Translations under genes and position numbers: made by a program
Part shown: piece after piece, positions 24,859 to 31,571 of the stretch
Numbering within the stretch: the first letter of the stretch is position 1
Layout of the letters: each line of letters starts with the position of its first letter
Notes under the pieces: generated by a model
Databases searched by the model: none
What the model was told of the DNA's origin: nothing
The model's input: the letters and a program-made list of their open reading frames with translations, nothing else
Assembly: GCF_030767025.1 (NCBI RefSeq)
Contig: NZ_JASITE010000018.1
Coordinates: 62,001 to 126,000 of the forward strand
DNA from: Nocardia sp. CC227C
Lineage (GTDB): Bacteria; Actinomycetota; Actinomycetes; Mycobacteriales; Mycobacteriaceae
Direction of reading: 5' to 3'
Length of the DNA stretch: 64,000 bases

Positions 24859-25380
24859 CTACTGCGATCCGGGGTCTGTGGAGGTGCGGCGGGCCTCGTA
24901 GGTGTGGCGCCGTTCGTCCAGGCGGGTCACCCGCTGCCGGAATGCGGCGTAGGTGTCGGTGACGACGGCGGTGAGCATGCGGACCGTGTCGGCGGGTCCG
25001 GGGCGTCCGGCGCAGTGCCACCAGGCGAAAGCAGCCAGCGCGACCACGTACAGCGCGAGCGGGCCGGGCAGCGGCAGCACCGCGACCGCGACGGCCGCGG
25101 CGCCCGTGGCCGCTACGGCTGGTCCCCAGATCCGCAGCCCGTCTCGGGTTTTGGTGATCCTGTCGGTGTGGGGGGTGACGGTGCGGCCCACGGTGCCGCC
25201 GTCGGGGATGACGGGTACCAGCTGGGTGGCCAGTTGGGCGGCGGTGGTTCCGGCCATGTCGGCGGTGAGCGCGTCGAGTACCTGCTGTTCGTGGGTTTGC
25301 TCGGCGGTGCTGCGCCCGTCCAGGTCTTCGCCGTGGTTCTCGGGGCGGTCTTCGGGGTCGATCGGGTTCGGGGTGGACAT
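24859..25380 (-). CDS. Membrane protein of the transfer operon
   Basis: 173 residues from ATG 25380 with AAGGAGA upstream. An acidic N-terminal ~85 residues precede two closely spaced hydrophobic helices (WGPAVAATGAAAVAVAVLPL and LALYVVALAAFAWWHC) and a basic C-terminal cytoplasmic-like tail. It is encoded directly downstream of the FtsK-type ATPase (29 bp), which suggests that the two form one membrane complex. No named family recognised. Confidence 0.65.
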   Translation of the reverse strand: MSTPNPIDPEDRPENHGEDLDGRSTAEQTHEQQVLDALTADMAGTTAAQLATQLVPVIPDGGTVGRTVTPHTDRITKTRDGLRIWGPAVAATGAAAVAVAVLPLPGPLALYVVALAAFAWWHCAGRPGPADTVRMLTAVVTDTYAAFRQRVTRLDERRHTYEARRTSTDPGSQ

Positions 25381-25409
25381 CGTCGTATCTCCTTGTGGTC
25401 GTGGTGGTG

Positions 25410-27542
25410 TCAGGCCGGGCGGCGCTTGTTCAGGTCGATGACCGGCGCCAACTGCTCGGTGTCGGGGGGTGTGGGTTCGGTGAAGTCGGCGATGCCGGGC
25501 AGCGGGCGCAGGTTCTTCAGCTCGGTGTCATCGAGCGGGCTGACCCGGCCCCAGCGGGCACGGCCACCAGAGACCTGCACGACATCGCCTTTGGCCATGG
25601 CCCGCAGCCGGTTCGGCGGCAGCAGGTATTGGTCGGAGGCTTGGACGTTGCCCTCGTCGCCGTCGCGCGTGCCGCTGATGAGCTTGCGGCTCAGCTCGAA
25701 CTTGGGTCGGGTGCCGTAGACCTTGCACAGGGTTTCCGGGTCGGTGGTGCGGCCGAGCAGGCTGCCGCCGGAGGCGGCGGCGACCAGGGCGGCCCGGTTG
25801 TCGTCGTCGTGTCCGAGCCCTTGCCAGGACTGCGCGATCCACCACGACCCGATCCCGGCCTTACGCAGCCGCTCGACCCATTTGACCGCGCGGGTCTTGC
25901 CGTCGGAGACCGCGGAGAACTCGTCCACGACCATCAGCGAGGCGCGGCCGTGCTGCTTGTCGGCCAGCTGCTCGAACATCGTGCCCAGCGCACCGAACTG
26001 CGACCGCGCCCGATCGGGGGTCTTCACGCCTTCGAGCACGATGTAGATCAGGTCGAAGTCGGTCAGGTCCTTGTCGCCGTCGAAGGCGTCCCCCAGCGAG
26101 CGGTACAGGTTCGCGAACTCCGACCGCGCGGAGTTCATCACCGGCTGCTTGCCGTCGATCGTGGACGCGATCTCCATATCCACGCCCATCACGCCCGGCC
26201 ACGGCGTCACTCCGGTCTCCCCGCCCCACAGCTTCGACAGCGTGTCCACGTCGAAGCGGGACAGGAACTCCAGCCAGCTGCGGGGCGGGTTATGCCCGAC
26301 CGGGGTGGGTGTGCCGTTGACCAGTTCGACCTTCGCCGGGGCGTCCACGATCAGGTGGATCAGCGTTTCGCGGATCTCGTGGAAGTACTTTTCGGTGTCG
26401 GTGGTCGGGGTGCTGCCGCCGGACACCATCGCCGACAGGATCGACCGCAGATCGTCCACGATGGCCTTCTGCTCCTTCGCAGAACGCTGGTGGAAGTCGG
26501 CGGCGGGCCACATCCGCAGCGCCACATCGTCGGGGAAGATCCCGATTCGGTCGGGGCGAACACCCAACCCCGCGAACCACGTCCGCATCCGCTTGGCGAC
26601 CTTGCGGGACTCCGGGCCGCCGTTGCAGTCCACCACGATCACCAACGGCCGGCCGGGCCGGTCGCGGCGCCACCACTGCCGATGCCGCGTCCAGGTGGTC
26701 ACGAACCACGAATGCAGCACCCGCAGCATCAGCGTGGTCTTACCCGAGCCACTGGAGGCCACCGTGGTCATGTGCTCGGCCACGTTGATCCACGGCAGGA
26801 TCAACCGGGTCTCGTTGCGGCCCCACAATGCCCGGAACACGCTCGACGGCGGGGCCTGGTCGGTCTCCAGCGCCAGGCGGCCGATCACCAGTTGTGGGTT
26901 CAGTCCCCCGGTCGTGTACGGCAGCCGCCGCCGTGACAGCCGGGCCGCGGCCCGCTGCTCGCGCTGCGCCTGGACATACAACGCCCGCTCGGTCCGCGCC
27001 GGGCTGCCCAACCCGACCGTGAGCAGCTGCACGCGCCGCTGTGTGTAGAGCACGGTCGCGATCACCCACGCCGCGGGGATCAACACCGGGGCCATCCCGA
27101 ACATGCCGCCGACGAACTGGCCCGCGAGCCATTCCTGCGCGGCCTGGCCGAAGTCGTGGGCGGGGGCGAACACATCCCATGCCCACAGCGCGGTGGCGCC
27201 GGGCATCGCCAGCACGGCCGCGAACATCCAGTTCCGCAGCCGGGCCGGTTTCCAGCCCAGCAGGGTCGCCGGGGCCACGATCGCGACCACACCGATCAGG
27301 ACCGTGACCAGGCACGCCGCACCCAACAGGGCGTGGTCGGCGACGCTGTCCCACTGCCAGGCCGAGAAGTCCGGCAGCCACCCCAGCGGGTCACGATCGA
27401 TGCCGATCGGCGGCATCTCCCGACCCACCTGGATACCGGGCTGCTCCACCGCAGCCGGAGCCGGGGCCGGGGCCGGGGCCGGGAGGGGTGCGGGCGTGTG
27501 GGGTCCGCAGTCGTCGGGGGTGATCATCGGGGTGCAGGTCAT
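25410..27542 (-). CDS. FtsK/TraB-TcpA-like conjugal DNA translocase ATPase
   Basis: 710 residues, ATG 27542 overlapping the upstream stop. A Pro/Ala-rich N-terminus is followed by about four membrane helices (residues ~70-190), then an FtsK/HerA motor: Walker A SSGSGKTT (Lys268), VIVVDCNGGPESRKVAKRMR, Walker B LMVVDEFSAV (~538), and SWWIAQSWQG with a following sensor region. The C-terminus has no obvious winged-helix gamma domain. Such membrane-anchored ATPases pump double-stranded or coupled DNA during actinobacterial conjugation. Its genes overlap a replication-relaxation-like protein on one side and precede a two-helix membrane protein. The octamer array in the DUF2637 gene could be its loading site. 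Confidence 0.85.
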   Translation of the reverse strand: MTCTPMITPDDCGPHTPAPLPAPAPAPAPAAVEQPGIQVGREMPPIGIDRDPLGWLPDFSAWQWDSVADHALLGAACLVTVLIGVVAIVAPATLLGWKPARLRNWMFAAVLAMPGATALWAWDVFAPAHDFGQAAQEWLAGQFVGGMFGMAPVLIPAAWVIATVLYTQRRVQLLTVGLGSPARTERALYVQAQREQRAAARLSRRRLPYTTGGLNPQLVIGRLALETDQAPPSSVFRALWGRNETRLILPWINVAEHMTTVASSGSGKTTLMLRVLHSWFVTTWTRHRQWWRRDRPGRPLVIVVDCNGGPESRKVAKRMRTWFAGLGVRPDRIGIFPDDVALRMWPAADFHQRSAKEQKAIVDDLRSILSAMVSGGSTPTTDTEKYFHEIRETLIHLIVDAPAKVELVNGTPTPVGHNPPRSWLEFLSRFDVDTLSKLWGGETGVTPWPGVMGVDMEIASTIDGKQPVMNSARSEFANLYRSLGDAFDGDKDLTDFDLIYIVLEGVKTPDRARSQFGALGTMFEQLADKQHGRASLMVVDEFSAVSDGKTRAVKWVERLRKAGIGSWWIAQSWQGLGHDDDNRAALVAAASGGSLLGRTTDPETLCKVYGTRPKFELSRKLISGTRDGDEGNVQASDQYLLPPNRLRAMAKGDVVQVSGGRARWGRVSPLDDTELKNLRPLPGIADFTEPTPPDTEQLAPVIDLNKRRPA

Positions 27543-28315
27543 GACCCGACCGCCTTTCCGTTGTCCCGGTTCGTGCCCCGGGGGGTGTCGTGATCAGCGG
27601 CGCCGCCCGCGATCACCCGAAGCCCGGGACGCGCAGCGGGAGACGCGGATTCGGCCTGTTTCGCCGCCAAGAACTCGTCCAGATCCATCAGGCGCAGCTT
27701 CGGGCCGGTCGACAGGTCCAGGCCCTTGGCCGCTTCACGGATGACGTTCTTCACCGCGTCGCCGCGGCAGTAGTAGGTCAGCCCCGCACAGTCCGCCTGC
27801 TGCGCGACGTGGCGGGCCTGCCGCACCGCGGTGCGGGCCGCGGCGATGCTTTTCGCGGTCAGCTCGACCTCGACCGCCCACAGATCGCCACCACTGGTGA
27901 GGTAGCGGCCATCGTGGATATGCGGGCGCGCCTGCCCGGCCGCCACCATGCCGACTTGCGCCCGTAGGGCACGCTCGGAGATCCAGCGGTCCAGATCCAT
28001 CCCGGTCAGCGCCAGCCGCAACCGGAAGACCGCGATGACGTGCGCGGCCATCTTCGGCGTCGGTACCCAGTAGCGCACCGGTCGGCCCAGCAGGGCCTCC
28101 GCTGCTGCTTTCGTGGGAAAGATCCACGACGGTCCCGGTACCGGACGCATCCGCCGGGAGCTGATCATCTGCGCCGCTTGCCATTTCGCCGTGATCCGGT
28201 ACGCGCGATTGAGACTCACGCCCAGCATCTCGGCGACCACATCCATAGGCGCCCCGTACATTTCGGCGAGGATCGTCAGCCCGACCATGTCGCGCGGCGA
28301 GAATCGAATGGTCAT
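27539..28315 (-). CDS. Replication-relaxation family-like protein
   Basis: 258 residues, ATG overlapping the upstream stop and stop overlapping the ATPase start. The N-terminal winged-helix segment (PRDMVGLTILAEMYGAPMDV, AEMLGVSLNRAYRITAKWQ) is followed by a mixed alpha/beta domain with PGPSWIFPT, HVIAVFRLRLAL and the acidic strand LWAVEVELTAKS. This arrangement fits the actinobacterial 'replication-relaxation' (Replic_Relax) family, found beside FtsK-type ATPases on conjugative plasmids and thought to act in DNA processing at the origin. The catalytic role is not established; a nuclease-like fold is possible. It is a prime suspect for the missing relaxase function. Confidence 0.65.
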   Translation of the reverse strand: MTIRFSPRDMVGLTILAEMYGAPMDVVAEMLGVSLNRAYRITAKWQAAQMISSRRMRPVPGPSWIFPTKAAAEALLGRPVRYWVPTPKMAAHVIAVFRLRLALTGMDLDRWISERALRAQVGMVAAGQARPHIHDGRYLTSGGDLWAVEVELTAKSIAAARTAVRQARHVAQQADCAGLTYYCRGDAVKNVIREAAKGLDLSTGPKLRLMDLDEFLAAKQAESASPAARPGLRVIAGGAADHDTPRGTNRDNGKAVGS

Positions 28316-28788
28316 CGGTCCATCCCTTCGCGTTCAGTGCTGCGGGCGACCGCATCGGCCAGGGCGTTGCCCGTGCCCGCGTAGCCCGCGAGTGCGCTGG
28401 TAGATGAGCCCTGGTCCAGGTCTTGCCCGGTCTCGGCGCTCCGTGTGGCCTCGTCGCGATTGCTGCTGTCGCGTGCGGTGGCATGCGGCTGGTGGTCGCG
28501 GGTCACTCCGTGTCGGGGCGTTACGCCGCACATCGGGCAGCGTCGTGACGCTCCGCCGGTCTGCTTGAGCTGCCGCTCCCGGCCGCGAGTGCCCTCCCAT
28601 GTGCGCGCCAGGGAGAACCCAATCCCGGCCTCGCGGATCACCGACATCAACCGGGCACCGCGCCCGTCTCGATGCTCGGCCAGTCGTGCATTTAGATCGG
28701 TGGTCCACCCGGTGTAATGCCGCGCATGTCTGTACGGGAGATCGAAATGCAGCAGGTAGACCGTGCCGTTCGGCTTCGCGCGGGTCAT
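28312..28788 (-). CDS. GIY-YIG-like nuclease domain protein with zinc knuckle and shared tail
   Basis: 158 residues, ATG 28788. Residues ~8-75 fit a GIY-YIG domain: VYLLHFD, HYTGWTTDLNARLAEHRDGR, GARLM, and RERQLKQ with the glutamate where the catalytic acid is expected. A CPMCG motif follows, perhaps half of a zinc site, then a hydrophilic linker and the tail SALAGYAGTGNALADAVARS...EREGMDR. GIY-YIG proteins cut or nick DNA, but stand-alone short forms often have unknown targets. The DNA encoding the tail is nearly identical to the tail of the upstream gene, showing recent duplication. Confidence 0.65.
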   Translation of the reverse strand: MTRAKPNGTVYLLHFDLPYRHARHYTGWTTDLNARLAEHRDGRGARLMSVIREAGIGFSLARTWEGTRGRERQLKQTGGASRRCPMCGVTPRHGVTRDHQPHATARDSSNRDEATRSAETGQDLDQGSSTSALAGYAGTGNALADAVARSTEREGMDR

Positions 28789-29260
28789 CGCTCCGCCCCC
28801 TCGCGTTCAGTACCGCGGGCCACCGCATCGGCCAGGGCGTTGCCCGTGCCCGCGTAGCCCGCGAGCGCGCTGGGGGGCGCATCCCATGCCGAGTCCTGCT
28901 CGGTCTCGGCTCGAACGTGCTGCGGTCGACACCGTGGCGTTCGGCGGCGCGCAGCTGCCGCTCGCGGGTGGCCTTGCGCAGCGCCTCGCGCTGGGCGGGG
29001 CTTGCCTCGCGCTTCAATGCGGCCTGGTTGACGTCGAACAGGTGCGCCACCAACGGGTCTCGATGACGGCGCAGGATCACCACCTGCGCGGCGATGTCCT
29101 GCCCGCCCGGCCGCAACCCCACCGACCGCAGTTGCCGACGGGTCAGCAGATGCTCGGGCGCGGTCTTCCAGAAGTAGGTGGGGATGCCGTACTTCTCCCC
29201 GGTCGGGTCCGGGGTGAAGTCGCGATAGTCGCGCGGCGCCTCGCCGATGAACCCGCTCAC
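28785..29260 (-). pseudogene. RRQ-motif protein gene with a frameshift
   Basis: Starts at GTG 29260 (overlapping the previous stop) as MSGFIGEAPRDYRDFTPDPT...; LLTRRQLRSVGLRPGGQDIA... and LFDVNQAALKREASPAQREA are characteristic of short RRQ/zinc-binding proteins on actinobacterial plasmids. Near 28906 the sequence reads GAGCCGAGACC. Adding one G would restore EPETEQDSAWDAPPSALAGY... and the shared tail, ending at 28785 with an ATGA overlap to the GIY-YIG gene. As given, translation leaves this frame and runs on to 28334 in nonsense sequence. No slippery heptamer is seen, so a mutation or sequencing error is likelier than programmed frameshifting. Confidence 0.65.
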
Positions 29261-29511
29261 CGCGCCACCCCCTCAGCCGGGGCCGACCGGTCCAGGTGGA
29301 TGCAGTCGGTGCGGTGGACCTCGTCGGCGCGGCAGATGTTCGGCGACGGCACATAGTCCTGGTGCTCGATCCACGCACCCGCGCATCCGGCCATGCCGAC
29401 CAGCAGCGCGCCCGCGAACACCAGCAGCCGGACACCGATCGGCAGCATCCCCAGACCGGTACCGATCCCCCGCATGACGGCCGCGTCGGTGCGTGCGAAT
29501 GCCTCGCTCAT
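29257..29511 (-). CDS. Small single-pass membrane protein
   Basis: 84 residues from ATG 29511 (ATGA overlap; a GTG at 29517 is possible). One hydrophobic helix (IGVRLLVFAGALLVGMAGCA, residues ~25-46), then a periplasmic-like segment with two cysteines (PNICRADEVHRTDCIH) that could form a disulphide. Function unknown; its place suggests a part of the transfer apparatus. Confidence 0.6.
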   Translation of the reverse strand: MSEAFARTDAAVMRGIGTGLGMLPIGVRLLVFAGALLVGMAGCAGAWIEHQDYVPSPNICRADEVHRTDCIHLDRSAPAEGVAR

Positions 29512-29681
29512 CGCCACACCCCCCGGTTACGGTGGCGCGGGGTCGCCGTCCGCACGAACCAGCGGACACCGACCACCACCACGACAGCCGGCAGCAAGAC
29601 GCCGAATACGAATCCCGGGGCGATCAGCAGCGCGAGCAGCACGAACAGCAGCGCGAGCAGGAACAGATTCAGGCGGTTCAT
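29508..29681 (-). CDS. Tiny two-helix membrane protein
   Basis: 57 residues from ATG 29681, overlapping neighbours by ATGA on both sides. Almost wholly hydrophobic: LNLFLLALLFVLLALLIAPG and FGVLLPAVVVVVGVRWFV, then a short basic tail (TATPRHRNRGVWR). Likely a membrane subunit of the conjugation complex; no family assigned. Confidence 0.6.
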   Translation of the reverse strand: MNRLNLFLLALLFVLLALLIAPGFVFGVLLPAVVVVVGVRWFVRTATPRHRNRGVWR

Positions 29682-30139
29682 CGCTGCCCCTCCTCGGCAT
29701 CGTCGGAATCGATGTAGAGGTGGGACAGTTGGAGGCTGGCCTGGTGGAGGTCGCTGGCGAGCGACTGCATGTCGGCCCTGGCCTGCCCCAGCCACGCGGC
29801 AGCCGCGACCGCGGCATCTTTTGGCAGCTCGTTATCGATGGGGTCGCGATCATCGGTAAGACCTGGCTCACAGCTAAGACCGCGGGACCGCTCCTGGAGC
29901 TGGGCGAATACCTGTGCGGCGCTGCGCGCTCCGGTCATGAGGCTGCCGACAACGCCGTACACGTCGGCGGGGTCCGCCAACGCATCCCCCGTGCTGTTGC
30001 GCGTGGCATGCGCGAGATAGCGCCACAGCTCCGAAATCACTTCCGCGGCCGCCGTTACGCTTTCGGCGGTGTGCGGGCCGATCGTCGGCCACAACGCGTG
30101 CACCATGTCGGCGCGGTCGATCTTGCGAGGGTCGCTCAT
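29678..30139 (-). CDS. Uncharacterised helical protein
   Basis: 153 residues, ATG 30139. Starts MSDPRKIDRADMVHALWPTI. Predicted all-helical and acidic, with ESVTAAAEVISELWRYLAHA and KDAAVAAAAWLGQARADM. It resembles hypothetical proteins that accompany plasmid transfer operons in Nocardia and Rhodococcus in length and character, but I recognise no family. Coupled by ATGA to both neighbours. Confidence 0.6.
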   Translation of the reverse strand: MSDPRKIDRADMVHALWPTIGPHTAESVTAAAEVISELWRYLAHATRNSTGDALADPADVYGVVGSLMTGARSAAQVFAQLQERSRGLSCEPGLTDDRDPIDNELPKDAAVAAAAWLGQARADMQSLASDLHQASLQLSHLYIDSDDAEEGQR

Positions 30140-30435
30140 GACGCCACCTCGCCTACAGCGGCGTCGACCTCGACAACGTTGGCGGCCAACGCATCCGCGA
30201 TCCCTGCATCGAGCAGACTGCGCAGCAGAGTCGCCTGCTCCAACGTCAACTGCATCGACATGTCGGCCCAGCCAGGGTGACCCGCCACCACCTCGACACA
30301 GACCCTGTCGATATGGTCGGCATACTTCACCCGGAACGAACCCCAGACCATCGTGGTCACGCTGATCCGGTCGGCGTCGACGGCGTGCCCATACTTGTCC
30401 ACCTGCGACACGTGGTTGCCCATGAAGTCACGCAT
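30136..30435 (-). CDS. Uncharacterised small protein
   Basis: 99 residues from ATG 30435, one base overlapping the stop of the excisionase-like gene (TGATG). An N-terminal beta-rich half (RISVTTMVWGSFRVKYADHI) is followed by a helix (TLEQATLLRSLLDAGIADAL). No family recognised. Second gene of the leftward operon. Confidence 0.55.
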   Translation of the reverse strand: MRDFMGNHVSQVDKYGHAVDADRISVTTMVWGSFRVKYADHIDRVCVEVVAGHPGWADMSMQLTLEQATLLRSLLDAGIADALAANVVEVDAAVGEVAS

Positions 30436-30668
30436 CACGCCACCCCCTCGCCGTTGACGGGGGTCGCGAGTCCCAGCAGTTCTGTGCGGTTGATGCGGAT
30501 GATCTTCGGGCCGAACCGGTAGCCGGTCAGGAGGCCGCTGCTGATCCAATTTCGCACCGTGCGTTCCGTGACGCTGACGGTCTTGGCCGCCTCTTGAATG
30601 GTCACCAGAGCGGCGTTCTCCGGCGCTGTCTGAACCCTGACTTTCCGGGAACTTCTCGGATGGGGCAT
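30435..30668 (-). CDS. Excisionase-like helix-turn-helix protein
   Basis: 77 residues from ATG 30668 (AAGGAG about 9 nt upstream). The MerR/Xis-type winged helix is clear: ALVTIQEAAKTVSVTERTVR, NWISSGLLTGYRFGPKIIRI, NRTELLGL. Such proteins bend attL/attR DNA to direct excision, and in actinomycete elements they often also regulate transfer genes. As first gene of the leftward operon it would be made together with the transfer proteins, linking excision to transfer. The operator at 30686 lies just upstream. Confidence 0.8.
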   Translation of the reverse strand: MPHPRSSRKVRVQTAPENAALVTIQEAAKTVSVTERTVRNWISSGLLTGYRFGPKIIRINRTELLGLATPVNGEGVA

Positions 30669-30685
30669 TGTCTCGACTCCTTCAG

Positions 30686-30710
30686 TACCAACGAACGAAA
30701 ACTGTTGGTA
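30686..30710. promoter_or_regulatory. Operator-like dyad ahead of the transfer operon
   Basis: TACCAAC (30686-30692) and GTTGGTA (30704-30710), perfect 7-bp arms 11 nt apart, 18 bp upstream of the excisionase-like start. A natural target for a repressor keeping the operon silent; the HTH/TPR regulator at 31560 is one candidate. Confidence 0.55.
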
Positions 30711-30860
30711 ATCAGGAAAACTCGGAGGCAATGGTCTGAATCAGTGCGCATAAGGGGCAGAAATGCGCATGGGGGGCGCATGCGCCCGTCGCCCGTGCGC
30801 CCCCTCGCGCCCCTACGTATCCGGCGACCGCTGCCGAGCGCCCGGGCGTATGTTGGTCAG

Positions 30861-31571
30861 GTGGAGGATCTGCTTACGTCTGCAACGTCCGAAGAGGTCC
30901 AGAACCTCGGAACACGCATCGCCGCACTGCCGGTTGGCAGCTTCGAGCAACATGGCCGGTTCCACCCGTTGATCACGGATACCGTCATTGCCTGCACGAT
31001 CGCGCAGCGCATAGCGGACGACTACAGCCTCTTCCTGCTGCCGCCGGTCACCTTCTCGTGTTCACACGAGCATTCGGACTACGCCGGAACGGTGAGCATC
31101 AGCGCCTCGACGCTCATCGCAGTCATCCGGGACATTCAGAGTTCGCTCCGAGCGTCGGCGGTCGACAGGCTGGTGCTCGTGAACGGTCACGGCGGAAACT
31201 ACGTCCTCCAGAACGTCGTCCAGGAGGCCAACGCCAGCGGGTCGCAGATGGCCCTATTCCCCGGGCGTGCTGATTGGGACGCGGCGCGCGCCGACGCGGG
31301 CATGCAGACGAATAGCCACGAAGACATGCACGCTGGCGAGCTGGAGACGTCCATCCTGCTCCACGCGACTCCGCATCTGCTGCGGCCCGGCTACGACTCC
31401 GCGGACTGGCGGGCCGATGACCGCCCATTCCTGCTGATGTCCGGGATGCGTGAGTACACAGAGAGCGGCGTCATCGGCTTTCCGTCACTCGGAACCGCCG
31501 AGAAGGGAGAGCGGGCTCTGGCGTCGCTCTCCGGGTCATTCAAGAGCTACATGCAGCGGCTATCGGCCTAG
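30861..31571 (+). CDS. Creatininase-family amidohydrolase
   Basis: 236 residues from GTG 30861, probably leaderless: TATGTT ends 6 nt before it. Metal-site motifs of the creatininase/MftE family are present: GSFEQHGRFHPLITDT, SCSHEHSDYAGTVSISASTL, LVLVNGHGGNYVLQNVV and EDMHAGELETSILL. Members hydrolyse cyclic or linear amides, from creatinine to riboflavin-pathway formamides and the mycofactocin peptide; the substrate here cannot be deduced. No mycofactocin genes lie nearby. It converges on, and overlaps by 12 bp, the HTH/TPR regulator gene, and the two are likely one cargo unit. Confidence 0.8.
   Translation: MEDLLTSATSEEVQNLGTRIAALPVGSFEQHGRFHPLITDTVIACTIAQRIADDYSLFLLPPVTFSCSHEHSDYAGTVSISASTLIAVIRDIQSSLRASAVDRLVLVNGHGGNYVLQNVVQEANASGSQMALFPGRADWDAARADAGMQTNSHEDMHAGELETSILLHATPHLLRPGYDSADWRADDRPFLLMSGMREYTESGVIGFPSLGTAEKGERALASLSGSFKSYMQRLSA

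Noticed and set aside
20464..25719. Long plus-strand open frames opposite the transfer operon (e.g. 20464-22005, 23176-25719)
   Set aside because: They are antisense to genes with ATGA coupling, RBS and recognisable domains; their composition is the mirror of those codons.
25395..26936. 513-codon plus-strand frame opposite the FtsK-type ATPase
   Set aside because: Overlaps the Walker motifs of a clear ATPase gene on the other strand; no domain of its own.
28900..28915. Programmed -1 frameshift in the RRQ-type gene
   Set aside because: No slippery heptamer or nearby pseudoknot seen; a one-base loss explains it more simply.
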